Assembly: GCA_037367405.1 (NCBI GenBank)
Contig: JAZKJV010000149.1
Span: forward strand, 124,001 to 188,000
Source: Ottelia alismoides
Taxonomy: Eukaryota; Streptophyta; Magnoliopsida; Alismatales; Hydrocharitaceae
Direction: 5' to 3'
DNA: 64,000 nt
Numbering within the stretch: the stretch's first letter is position 1; every line of letters begins with the position of its first letter. The notes beneath the pieces were generated by a model. That model searched no databases. It was not told the DNA's origin and saw nothing but the letters and a program-made list of their open reading frames with translations. Shown here one piece after another: positions 25,777 through 36,379 of this stretch. A program made the position numbers and the translations under genes.

Positions 25777-26770
25777 TTGACTTTCTTCTTATATATAAGT
25801 ATGACACCGTATGTAGAGTATCTGAATTTCAAGAGGCTATTCAGATAAGTCTTTTGGTTCTAACCACCTTTATGTGAGTCCAAATTACATATGTTCACAA
25901 CCCATAAAGGTTTGTGAATCAATTTAATCAGTAGATGACACAACTTTCCATAAACCAGAGATAGGGAGATATTCCTAATGAAGACTTGTAGGTAGATCGA
26001 TAAGACCATAGAGCTGAATCAAGCAATTGAGACCAGTTCTTCCAATCTGGCCTGATAAGTTCTCCAAGATTGTTTTGATCTCACTATTTGATAAATCGGC
26101 CAAGCCATTCAATTATGGGTGGTAAGGAGATGTGATACGATGATAGATATTGTATTCCTTCACAAGCTTTTTGATTTCCTTATTCACAAAATGTCTACAA
26201 CATTTGGAATTAATATCTTTGGAATACTGAACCATGAAATAATGTTGTCCATGAGAAAGAAACAACTATATTATTATCGACGTATCGTACAGGAATAACA
26301 TCTACCCAATGACTCACATAATCAACAACAAGCATGATATATTCAAATCCTTGACTGCAAGAAAATGGTCCCATAGAGGCAATGCCCTAAGCATAAAAAA
26401 CATCTGATATCTAAATAAATTTAAGGGTTGATAAATCTTTGGAATTGAGTATTCCTCTTTTTTTCTGATAATCAATGCATCCTTTAACATAAGTTGTGGC
26501 TTCCTTAAATAATGTGGGCCACTAGAGTCCACATTACAGTACTTGCGTTGCCATTTTGCTTCCAGAATGGTGTCCTCCATATTAGAGCTTATGACAGTGC
26601 TCAAAAACACTGGTGTACTCCCCTTGAGTAATGCATCGATGCTATATGCAATCCACACATTCCCTGAAAAGGTATGGATCTTCCCACTAGTAGAAATGAA
26701 TATAAGACAAAGCACATGTCCTTATTACTCTTGTCCAGTCTTGTGGAACTTTCCTAAAACGAGATAGTTC
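25777..26770 (-). pseudogene. G3 integrase zinc-binding and core remnant
   Basis: Minus-strand pieces in three frames match G1 integrase in order: VLQCGL then WPTLFKEATTYVKGC (about 26550-26480), GFEYIMLVVDYVSHWVDVIPVRY (about 26350-26290), and RPDWKNWSQLLDSALWSYRSTYKSSLGISP (about 26065-25975). The first Asp strand is degraded (GIASMGPF for GIDFMGPF), and the DDE glutamate region is frameshifted. The 133-codon ORF at 26314-26715 is in the wrong frame for most of this and is not the protein. Confidence 0.8.
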
Positions 26771-27430
26771 ACTATATCAGCATGCTAGGGGAGAGAAGAA
26801 ACACTTGAATGAATTCATCTTGGAAGGTTTCTGATATTGGCATGCTACTCAAGGAGGTATCTACGCATTCAATTCTGGACAGGTGATCTGCTACCGCATT
26901 CTTGACTCCAGGTTTATCTCTAATTTCCAAATCAAATTCATGGAGGAGAACAATATGTCCGAGTAAATGTGACTTGTCATCCTTCTTCTACTCTAAATAT
27001 CAGATAACATAGTAGTTAGTTTAAACAATGACTTTAGAACTGAGAAGATGTGTTTTGAACTTCTAAAGGGTGAATACAACTACCATCAGCTTTTTCTTTG
27101 TAACCGTGTAATTCTTATGTGCACCATGGAGTGTTCTGCTGGCATAATGGATGGTGTAGGGCAATTTATCTATCCTTTTCCCTAGTACAACTCGATTGAT
27201 GAAATCAGAAGCATCTGTCATGATCTTGAATGTGAGAGAACAATCATGTAGCTGTAGGGTGGGAGCCTGAGAGACAAGATCCTTCAACTGTGTAATGTCT
27301 TGAAGAACTTTCTGTTCAACAATGGAGTCTATCTCCTTGCATAGAAGCTCTATGAAAGGTCGTTCAATCTTGTTGAAGTCTTTTATGAATATTCTATAGA
27401 AACCAACATGCCCTAGAAATGACCACACAT
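26771..27430 (-). pseudogene. G3 RT connection and RNase H remnant
   Basis: An uninterrupted stretch (27428-27063) begins at the conserved [21 protein letters not shown] and enters RNase H at MTDASDF, then HYASRTLHGAHKNYTVTKKKLMVVVF, where the second acidic residue is lost (KKK for KEM type). After stops, EFDLEIRDKPGVKNAVADHLSR (about 26915-26850) closes the domain. The order matches G1 and G2. Confidence 0.85.
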
Positions 27431-28110
27431 TTTCACTATATAAGGTGGCTCAAGCTTTGCAATAACATCCACCTTTTTTAGGTTGACCTCCATGCCTCAC
27501 TTGGAGACGACAATACATAGTTCAGTTAACATGAAGTGACTCTTTTCTAGTTATAGAACCAAATTGACGTCATGGCATCTCATAAGTACTCGGTCTAGGT
27601 ACGGAAGATAATAATCAAAAATATAACCATAGATTGAGAAGCCGTTTATGAAAACCTCGATGAAATAGCCCACCATGTCGGAAAGAACCGCCAACATGCA
27701 CTTCTGAAATGTAACTGGCACGTTACCTAATCCAAAGTGCATCCACTTGAAGGCATAGGAGCCGAACGAACATGTGAAAGTCAATTTCTCTTGATCTTCA
27801 AGTGTGATTGCCACTTGGTGGTACCTAGAGTACTCATCCAAGAATCAAAACAACTCTTTCCCTGCCAACCTTTCAAGCACTTGATGAATAAAAGGTAGAG
27901 GAAAGTGATCCTTGTTGGTCATTGAATTCAGGCATCTGTAATCAACACAGACGCATCATGAATTGGGTACTTGAGTAAAGATATCTTCTCCTTGATAATT
28001 TATGATCATTGTAACTTTGTATTTCTTCAGAATTATGTGTGGTGGACTGACCCATTTTGAGTCAGAGATGGGATAAATAAATTCAACCTCACATCATTTA
28101 ATTATCTCAT
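27431..28110 (-). pseudogene. G3 reverse transcriptase remnant
   Basis: Athila-type RT landmarks on the minus strand: [35 protein letters not shown] (about 27955-27845), FLDEYSRYHQVAITLEDQEK, FTCSFGSYAF, FGLGNVPVTFQ and, in place of the FMDDFS active site, FINGFS. Both catalytic Asp residues are therefore gone. The 96-codon ORF 27841-27551 covers the fingers and palm. Several stops flank it. Confidence 0.88.
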
Positions 28111-28467
28111 TCATGACCACATCCCGATGATTATGGTTTAACCTTCTCTTGAATTTGTAGTATGGTTTACAATGATCCTCTAAGTAGATGTAGTGTGAAC
28201 ACAAATCTGGATTTATCCCTCGGAGATTCGAAACATTCCAACCAAGCATCATACGTTTTTTTCTCAAGAATCTCTAGCAAGCGAGATTCTTGATCCTTGA
28301 TCAATCTACTATTTATGATGACCAGATAGATATTCGGTTCAGCCATAACGAAAACTTACTTAAGATCTATCGGAAGCTGCTTTAATTAAGGAACATGCTA
28401 AGTTGGCTTATCGGACACTTTTAAAACTGAATTGGAAGGTGAATATTCTACTAGTAATAAGGAGATA
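28111..28467 (-). pseudogene. G3 protease-RT linker remnant, cut by G1/G2 insertion
   Basis: On the minus strand, SRLLEILEK (about 28285-28260) and the DLRGINPDLCSH/HYIYLE region align with the RT N-terminal part of G1 (36928-37035). Sequence just right of the CTACC target site is weaker. The element is interrupted at 28472 by LTR1 and resumes at 58657. Confidence 0.7.
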
Positions 28468-28472
28468 CTACC
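28468..28472. other. Left target-site duplication of the G1/G2 composite
   Basis: CTACC, identical to 58657-58661. Five bp is the usual duplication for Ty3/gypsy integrase. Confidence 0.9.
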
Positions 28473-29704
28473 TGATGAATCTGTGATTCATCACTTCAAA
28501 AGTCAAAAATAGAGCCTTGTTCCCGAGTAAATAGAGGCATATTTCCCTTTATAATACATAAATAGCATTCATGCATACATACATAATGCATACATTTTAG
28601 CAGTCCATTTGCATTTAAATAAGAAGCCAAAATCCCTTGTAAAATATCCACTTATTGAAATAACCTCTTCCTTATAATATGTACTCCTTAGTTAATAATA
28701 TAGGGAAGAAAGCCAAAAATCCCACTTGTAAATTAGTCAATAAAGCCCTAGAACCCCTGGACAATAAAATACACATAGATCCCTCACACAAACTCCAAAA
28801 TAGGTCTACTCACTCTTAGAATACTACACATTAAAAGACCTTTAAAATGAGACTAATTTCATCCAATTTGGAGCTCGTATGAGAAAGTTGGGTTTTTGGG
28901 CCACTTTGTACACTACATATATGTATAAATTGTATCTTTGTATTTTTTGTATCATACTTGACCTCATCTCCGTCTTTGGTCACCATGAAACTTGTAGATC
29001 TCATCAAGATCTACAACTTTCATGTTTTGAGTTTTTTCAAATTCGGTCCTCTTCTCTATCTACACTCAATTCTCTTTTCATCCAATGACAGCAGGCCACG
29101 TGGTGCCCTCTGGTTGCGCCACGTAGCTCGCTGCCCTTGCCTCATCCGCCCGCAGCCACAGCCATTGGATTAACTTCTAGATCCAACGGCTGAGCTGCCT
29201 CCACGCACGCCTCGATTTTCAGCCATCCGATCATTCCAAGAACTCCATCAGCATCGCTCGTTCGCGCCTCCAGCTGAGCGCGCCACGTGGCGCTTTGAGA
29301 ACCGCCTGATCACGCCCTCGATCCCTTCATCCAAACCGCTCGATCTTCGCTTTATTTCCACCGTCAGATCGAGCCCCAGCCTTTCATCTGCACCACTCAT
29401 TTCCGCCTCATTCCCCTCACGCCACGCGTCTCACTGTCATCCACACGATCCTTTCCATCTCAACCTCTCAGGCCGCAGTGCATCGCAGCCCTTCGATCTC
29501 CCTCAGATCTGATCCCCGCCGCTCGTCATTGCCCTCTCCTCCGCACGACACCTGGCACCATCACGACCTTACGATTAGACCAATCCTGATGAAATCCACA
29601 CCGTTCGCACTTACGTCGCTCCCGTACTGCCACGTGGAGAGCTCCTGACCCTCATATCGATTCGCCTGCGATCTAATCCTACCCGGCCATTATTGCTTTG
29701 ATCC

Positions 29705-29734
29705 CCACCGTTGGATCACAATATCCAACGGTGG
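29705..29734. repeat. 12-bp perfect inverted repeat in LTR1
   Basis: Arms CCACCGTTGGAT (29705-29716) and ATCCAACGGTGG (29723-29734) around a 6-nt loop. Counterparts are at 42793-42822 (one arm mismatch) and 56031-56060. Related shorter inverted repeats on the same CGTTGGATC core lie at about 29160-29192, 30651-30674 and 30785-30812. Confidence 0.85.
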
Positions 29735-31005
29735 AGACTTCGTCTCCTACCTCCGATCGCTCTCTCTCCCACGATCTCGGCCTTGCGCAACATGCCGCCC
29801 CCTTTCTATCCGCCCCTCGTGAGAGACGCCCCGAGCTCTGAGCTTCAACTTTGTGACAGAAATTGAGAGTTTCATTGAGCGAAGACGTCCGTCTTCTCCG
29901 GCGAGATCCTTGGCCTCCGCCGAGTAGCAGCCTTCCTCTGCCGAGCCGCTGCTTGAGCTCAGGGATCCACCGGCCCTTCGAGCGACGACCTGGAACCCAA
30001 GAAAGAGTTCCAATCCCTAGGTGACGCTTCCATCCATCTCCGATCTTCGCTTCCTTTTTCTGCACTTTTTCTCGCATTTTATCTGCCGCCTCCGGTCATC
30101 TTCTCGCTTCCATTCCAATCCATCGAGCTTCACGTCGAAGCTCCCATCTTCGCGGTAACCTTCACGACCTCCTACGATGCATATCACCGTACCTCGATCT
30201 CCAGCTCTGCCACTTGGCCGGAGCTCCTTCGCCAGACCACCTACATCCGCCTTAGGCCTCGCCAGTCAACCACCCACCTTCACGAGTGCACGCATGAACT
30301 CCGGCTCTGCCTCTAACACCTGCAGGTACTCCTCTGCTAATTGAACGGAGGTTCGCCGGAGCCGACTTCGAGCTTCATCGCCATCGACTTCAGATAGCCC
30401 TCCGCCACGCCTGAGACCATCAGTATCTTCGCCGCCACACCACGAGTCTTCTGAGATCGCTCCGAGCAATCGGAGAGCTTCATCGACGCTAGGAGGAACG
30501 GGCGGAGCAAAGGCCGCTTCGCCGGAGACCCGCCATCTCCTCCGCAGGCGGCGGAGGACCATCGGAGGAGACGTACAGCCGCCGTTCGATCACATCGATC
30601 GAACGGTCTACAACGAGCCACGTCGCCTCTCAATCGAGCTTCACAGGAGTCGTTGGATCCACTTAGATCCAACGGCGCCTAGTGCGCCACACGTCTCCCC
30701 TCCGCAGCAGCTCTCAGCCGTTGATATCTCTCCTGATCCAGCGGCGGATCTTCAGCCACGTCACCAACTCCACCGAAGCCAGTAGCCATTGGATCAACCT
30801 AGATCTAACGGCCTGAGGTCACGCCACGAGTCGTCATCGCCATCCATCAGATCGAGCTCGATCCGACGGTCCACAGCGTGCCACGCAGCTTCGATCCGAG
30901 CCTCTTCCTCGAGCCTAGGCTCGGGTCGCCCGAGCCTCACTCCAGACCCCCAGAAGCGCCCGAGCCGAGCTCCGAGTCTCCGCAGCTATCCGAACCTAGG
31001 CCACC

Positions 31006-31113
31006 CACGTGAGGAGCACGTGCGGTCTGGGAAATTTACACAGAGACCCCTGGAACTTTCAAATATTGCAAAAAAGGTCCCTGTAAAGCAGACCCCCACG
31101 TGAGGAGCACGTG
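31006..31113. promoter_or_regulatory. Two paired G-boxes in LTR1
   Basis: CACGTG-AGGAG-CACGTG occurs at 31006-31022 and again at 31097-31113. LTR2 has it at 44297-44313 and, with the first box decayed to TACGTG, at 44387-44403. LTR3 has it at 57534-57550 and 57623-57639. CACGTG is the core bound by plant bZIP and bHLH factors. The position is downstream of the TATA box, so an enhancer role is only a possibility. Confidence 0.7.
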
Positions 31114-32133
31114 CTTTGTGGTGAAATTGCACTCGAGTCCCCAGCATAATAGGAAATTGCACTTAAGTCCTTGTCAGCATATTTACTTTATGTATTTTTA
31201 TTTTCCTATATTGCATTTACATCCCTGTGTTTGCACGCATCCCTAGGTTGCATTTTACATCATTTTTCAATTCTAAAAGATGCACTTTGTTGAGAAACTT
31301 GTCCTCTGTCTATTGGGCCACGTGTCATATTTTTGTAATTTCAGTGGAATTTTAAATGAATTAATTGGTTGATTTGTGGAATATTTTGCCCAGTGACACC
31401 TTTTAATGTCTAGTTAATTCTCTGTGATTCTAAAAATTCTAAAAAATTCACAGTAGCTTAAGGACAGTAATCTTAACATGCCATAAAAATTTCATGTCAT
31501 TTGCACACATCTCGAGGCCTAAATAAATTGTTGAGTGATTTTCTCAATTTAATTTTAATAAATTCATTTCACATTGAAATTAAGACCTGCCAATTTTCCT
31601 GTATTCCTTATCATTAGTGCTATCAAGGATAATTTTATCTCTTGAAAAAATTGTGATTTGTTATTTATTAAAAATGAAATAGTGAAAATCACCCTGTCTG
31701 CATATTTAATTCACAGTAAATTCATTTAGTGTCTAAAAAATCCAAAAAAATTAGGGTAGCTCATATTCTTCATAATTAATCATCTGGCCAATTTTTAGAA
31801 ATTTTGGACTTCATTTGATATCTTAATTGAATTCAACGTTACGTTGGCCTGATTTTGCATGTGTCCTGCATAGAAATTAAAAAAAGAACAAAAAAAGACT
31901 TCTCGAAAATCCAACACTTGAAACTTGCTAAAATCCACCTAAGGAGACAGATGCCTCCCTGAGTTCGACCTTGGACTTCACCAAGTAAAAAAAATCACCG
32001 CTTGAAATTGAATCAAATCTTATTTAAGTGGTTTTTGATTAGCCCCTCGTATCCGACTGCAACGAACGACATCTAATTAATTTGGACAATTATTTTGCTC
32101 GAATTAACTAAGGGTGTGGGACGGTTATCAAAA

Positions 32134-32151
32134 TGGCGCCGTTGCCGGGGA
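32134..32151 (+). other. Primer binding site of G1 (tRNA-Asp)
   Basis: TGGCGCCGTTGCCGGGGA, three bases after the LTR end, complementary to the 3' end of plant tRNA-Asp. The copy in G2 (45422-45439) has one G-to-A change at 45426. Confidence 0.9.
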
Positions 32152-33526
32152 GGCACGGCTTAGGTTAATTTTTAGTCAAATTCTGAGTGTTTGATTTTCT
32201 TTCCCCGGGTAGTCTGACCCCCGATTTTCTTGTAATTATTTTTTCTCTCCTTTATTTCTTTGCATCATTTTATTTTTGAGTCACTCTCTGACCTCACTCT
32301 TTTTCTATGCGAGGAACGCGAGAAGTCTTGGACGCTTCGACAATCGAGCATTTTAATTGAGTGATTAGAGAGGCATTGTAATTTTATTTATTTATTTTAT
32401 TTTTTTTCGCATCATTTCCAGCGGTTCCCGTTTGGGATCTCGCGCGTGTAAGTATAGTGGAACTGTGTCCCGTGTGCTGTGTGGGTGAATGGTAATTTAG
32501 ATTGCACTAGTGGCTCCTCGAGCCACTATAGGATTTGCTTGTGCTCGTAAATTATTAGGACCACACAATACACTTAAAAGACGCACCTAGACCACAGTAC
32601 TTAGCCAAATTAAACTGTTCTTCACGCTAATAGAACTGCCTGTCTAGGAGCGGCTTTCATCGCTTGCATTTCCATTTAGATTAAAGAGTTTTCAATTCTG
32701 TTCTGCTTCCTTCATAAAAAAAGCGAAGGGATCACTGTAAGTATTCTTCACTCAGCATAAGCATCATCGATTTTCGTGCATCGGCTTTTCTCGATTTCCC
32801 CCTCTGATTTTCACATTTAAACTAAAAAGGAAATTGGGACTGTCTGATAGGTGTGCTGTGTGGTGGACTTAATCAGTGATAACCTAACTTAAAATCGGGA
32901 CTTCTAAACAGTATTGACCAAAAAAAAGAGGAATAAAATTTGAAAATTGCTTGCGGGAGATTAATCCCCGACCTTGTATTCAGGCTGAGTGAGGGTACCT
33001 GAGTGTGTGTGAACACCTTAAGGCAGAGCCCAAATCCCCGCCTTCCATATCACGTTCTAACTTATCCCAGCAAATATCACAAGTCGAATAATTTCAGATT
33101 CTTTGACTAGTACCAAGTAGCCTCCGCCTGTCTCAGGTAGATAGGGGCGAAATTACGGTACTCTGCGACAAGCTGCCAGTAACCCCCCGGGGTGAAGTTC
33201 CGGCCTTGTCAGCCTCCGCCTGCTTGCAGGTAGATAGGGGTGTGGTCATTAAATCCATCGGCTTGGCATAGGAGCGGAGAAAGGAAGGAGCGGCAATATC
33301 TTAGGCGACAGGATAAACAGGGAAGACGCATCCGGCTCTGAGCCGACTTCCCTATAGGCCGCGTAATCCTTGCTATTTTTGCTTGAAAATCAAACTTAAA
33401 AACTACAAGATTAATTGGACTCGATTTCGAGTCCTTCACTGTGTTGAGTGTGAACCCAGGGTCTTGGATTGATTTTTGCTTGCTTCAGGTAGGAGTAAAA
33501 TCCTATCTTCTTCTCGCCTCATCAAG
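32152..33526 (+). other. G1 untranslated leader
   Basis: About 1.4 kb without a supported ORF. It includes a direct repeat of about 32 bp (AGCCTCCGCCTG then CAGGTAGATAGGGG) at 33117-33148 and 33211-33242, about 94 bp apart, flanking a CCCCCCGGGG core. It is retained in G2 at 46407-46438 and 46500-46531. Leaders of this kind carry packaging and dimerisation signals; which part does so here is unknown. The minus-strand 76-codon ORF is a shadow. Confidence 0.8.
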
Positions 33527-34018
33527 ATGAGCGACTGGGGAGATCTCGACGCATTATTCACCGATCTCTCTATGAGTCCCCCAAGTAACTCATCTTCATT
33601 GGTCCAAGCGCACCTTGGACTACCCAGGACTCATGACCCTCTTGAGTCATGGTTCCCTCACGCTCACGGTGGTTACTCTCAAACCAACCCTATCATCTCC
33701 TCCGAGATTACCGAGGAAGACCATCGCCTCGGTAATCCCTTCCTTGATTTGCCCTCTAACACCGATCTTATTTCCCAATCCCCAGAACTAGAGGACAAGA
33801 TGCCGCCAAGGATGCCACCGGATGAGGACCAGATACGACAGATTCTTGCTCGCCTCGCCAAAGCCGAACAGAAGAATGCAGATCTCACGGCGCGGATGGG
33901 ACAAATTATAGTAGCTGGAGGAATCGACCGACTAATGGTCGATACCTACAACCCGACGGAGAACGAGATTCAGAACTGGTTAGCCATCCCAATGTTGGTC
34001 AAGATTATATCCGACTGA
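33527..34018 (+). pseudogene. G1 gag, N-terminal part
   Basis: I take ATG 33527 (MSDWGDLDALF) as start. An in-frame ATG at 33476 is possible but lies in leader-like sequence. The product is a capsid-type Gag N-terminus with an acidic, Ser/Pro-rich first 100 residues and a charged helix (RQILARLAKAEQKNADLTARM) at about residues 105-125. The frame ends at TGA 34016-34018 just after the IQNWL motif. The real continuation (VGQDYIRLKATPFALGDKAAHWL) is in another frame from about 33991. G2 has the same frameshift, so it predates the duplication. Confidence 0.85.
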
Positions 34019-35874
34019 AGGCCACCCCTTTTGCCTTAGGAGATAAGGCTGCTCATTGGCTGAAGAACTTAGGGGTGGTATGTACTACCTGGATGCAGTT
34101 CAAGGACATTTTCTTGAAAAAGTTCTACCCTCTCAGTAGGACTAACCAGATGAGAACGAAGATCGCCAGCTTCGCTCAAGGACCCAGTGAACCTTTCCAT
34201 GAAGCTTGGGACAGGTTCAATGATTTAGTACAGAAATGCCCATGCCACGGCATTTCGAAGGCGATCTTAGTCCAGACCTTGTTCTTTGGTCTAACCCTGG
34301 AGATGCCGGGATTAGTCAGCGCTGCCTGTGGAGGAAGCTATCTGAACAAAAACGAGAATGCCGTATGGAAGATCCTAGAGCAGATGGCAGAAACCGGCAG
34401 GTCACAGGCCACAAGGGCCTATCAGTTGTCTCCCTCAATCCTATCCAATGAGACAACTCGAAGGACTGTAGCAGATCTGACTGAGGACCTCATTCCCAGC
34501 ATGGGGATGATTGCCGACAAGCTTACCATGGTCGAGCAGATCCACAAAAGAGTCGCGGAGATGGAGTCTCTTTCGAGCCTACCGAAGCAAGTGGAGGAAC
34601 TTTCTGAGAAAGTAGCTAAGATCAAGCTACCTACCCCTTCTGCACCACCTATACCTGTACATCGAGTCCATCTTGTACAGGAACAGGCACCGGGGTCTCA
34701 GAGTAGCTGGGACCAGACTTACACCCAGCAGAACCAGCATGTACCCCCACAAGTGGAGACGGGATATGAGGAGCCTCCGCCAGTGTACGAGATCAACGTG
34801 CTTTGGTATAGCCGTGACCCGATAGTCAGGCAGGTCGAAATGGGGAAGGATCAGCCACACCGCCCATCCCCAGTCTACCAAGAAACCAGGCCCGTTCCCA
34901 CACCGCGCTTTCAGTCCAGGCCGGAACAAGGGTACCAGCAGCAGCAGCGCACCTATCAGCAGGGGCCAGCACCGTCCTACCAGCAGCAGCAATATCGGCA
35001 TGGCCAGCAGGGCCAATACAGAACCTCATCCACACAGCAGCAAGCCCAGCCCACCGAATTGGAGTCTCTCACCTTGGCGATCTAGACACTGTCTGATAGG
35101 GTCCAGCAGATGCAGAATGACTACCTGGACATGAGAACCGACATCAATCGGGTCTCTCGTGCCCAGGACCAACAGATGGCCTCAAAGACCCCAATTCCCG
35201 CACAGGTTCAGGCCAACCCGAACAGCTTACACCAGGGCCAGAACCAACCTCGAGATCAGGTATATTATTCAGATAATTATTTATCTGAACATGAGATCCT
35301 TTCGTACGATAATATAAATCATATGTCCCTCAGGAGCGGAAGGACCGTGACCATACCTGATTGGGCACGGGCGCAGAAGGAAGGAGCCTCCGAGACTCTA
35401 CTTGAGGAGAACTCGGAGGAAGAAGAGGAGGAGCATCACCACCATCAGCGCCGGCAGAAGAAGAGGACATCTGAATCCTCGAAGCAGCATTCTCGCATTC
35501 GCATGGAGTCAGACGAAACCAATGAAGAGCCCGCACCTCCATCTGAGGAGGATCGTCCAGCAGTCGCGAAAGAAGCATCACCGGTTTCGCCTCAGCATTT
35601 TCTTTTCAGTCGGAGTCATAGTCCTAGTTTGTTTCAGAGTCAGAGTCATGTAAAGAACTCCGTTCCCGAAGTTAATGAGAATATTTCAGTTTCCGAACTT
35701 GAGTTGGAGTCAATAATCCCTTTCCCCCGAGCTCTCAAGTGTGGAAAGAAGAAAACCAAAAAATTCCAAAAAGATGACCCTGAGATGGCTGAATTCTACA
35801 ATAAACACATCAAGGTCACAATCCCCTTTGACAAGTTCGTAGGAAATGACCCCTGCATACCAAAAATACCTTAA
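33991..35874 (+). pseudogene. G1 gag, capsid core and C-terminal part, with in-frame TAG
   Basis: Continuation of Gag in the new frame. The retrotransposon gag domain runs through WMQFKDIFLKKFYPLSRTNQMRTKIASF and FHEAWDRFNDLVQKCPCHG (34087-34257). A Gln-rich, Pro-rich segment (34930-35060) and an NHMSLRSGRTV motif (35317-35350) typical of Athila late gag follow, then an acidic/His tract and IPFDKFVGND. A single in-frame TAG at 35083-35085 splits it and is also in G2. No CCHC zinc knuckle is visible. The reading frame ends at TAA 35872-35874, where the protease frame has already begun. Confidence 0.85.
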
Positions 35875-36379
35875 GGTGAGATGCACACCTACTAGGATCA
35901 GCAGGAAGACCAAAAGCCGTGTTGAGAAACACGTTTTATCAGTAGCCACGACTTGTGCAATAAAGAACTCGTTTCCTCGGAAACGAAGAGACATGGGCGC
36001 ACATTATGTAGTGAGTCATGTTGATGACATCACGTTTGCACGCACTCTCCTAGACAACGGTTCCTCAATCAATCTGATGCCTACATCCCTCTATGAGCGG
36101 CTTAATCTCGGACCTCTTAGGAAATCTAGAGCTCTTCTACAGTTTGCTGACAAATCAACCAAGAGGTCCCAAGGAGAATTAAGGAACATTGTGATTAAAG
36201 TCGATGGGCAAGAATACATGGTGGACTTCACTGTCCTGGATATGGAAACCCCTCGTAATTGGAGAGATTCCCAAATTATTCTAGGTAGGCCCTTCCTCAG
36301 AACAACAGGGCCTTATTCGATTATAAGAATGGGAAGATTCAGTTCCAAACTCCAGGCGGAGATGAGGAACTTGAAATGA
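35846..36379 (+). pseudogene. G1 aspartic protease region in shifted frame
   Basis: 177 codons homologous to the Athila protease region: MTPAYQKYLK at the start, active site LLDNGSSINLMP (about residues 68-79), FADKSTKRSQGELRNIVIKV, DFTVLDME and ILGRPFLRTTG. It cuts the Gag-Pol polyprotein. It lies in a frame +1 relative to both late gag and pol. The apparent overlap with RT (ATGA at 36376-36379) is an artefact, because the pol frame already reads NGKIQFQTPGGDEELEMKH from about 36328. Confidence 0.85.

Larger units (their letters stand above)
28473..32130 (+). repeat. LTR1 (5' LTR of G1), TATA-less
   Basis: 3658 bp, TGATGAATCT...GGTTATCA. It is about 200 bp shorter than LTR2 and LTR3 because of one deletion at about 29817, opposite 42895-43096 of LTR2. 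The lost part includes TATAAATA and the presumed start region. The deletion joint falls at a shared CTAT, suggesting end joining or slippage. It carries more private substitutions than LTR2 or LTR3. The Arg-rich minus-strand ORFs here are GC-rich noise. Confidence 0.95.

Noticed and set aside
29679..30077. Arg/Glu/Gly-rich minus-strand ORFs in the Athila LTRs (also 43044-43367 and 56219-56617)
   Set aside because: They recur in all three LTRs with different lengths and stops, antisense to the presumed transcript, in GC-rich sequence with few stop codons by composition. No domain seen.
32134..32151. tRNA gene fragments at the tRNA-like matches
   Set aside because: Only the 18-nt (Asp) or 12-13-nt (iMet) complement of a tRNA 3' end is present, directly after an LTR; these are primer binding sites.
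34627..35016. 129-codon minus-strand ORF rich in Leu (also 47916-48305), resembling a membrane protein
   Set aside because: It is the antisense shadow of the Gln/Pro-rich part of gag: CAG and CTG codons read backwards as Leu. The sense frame has family homology.
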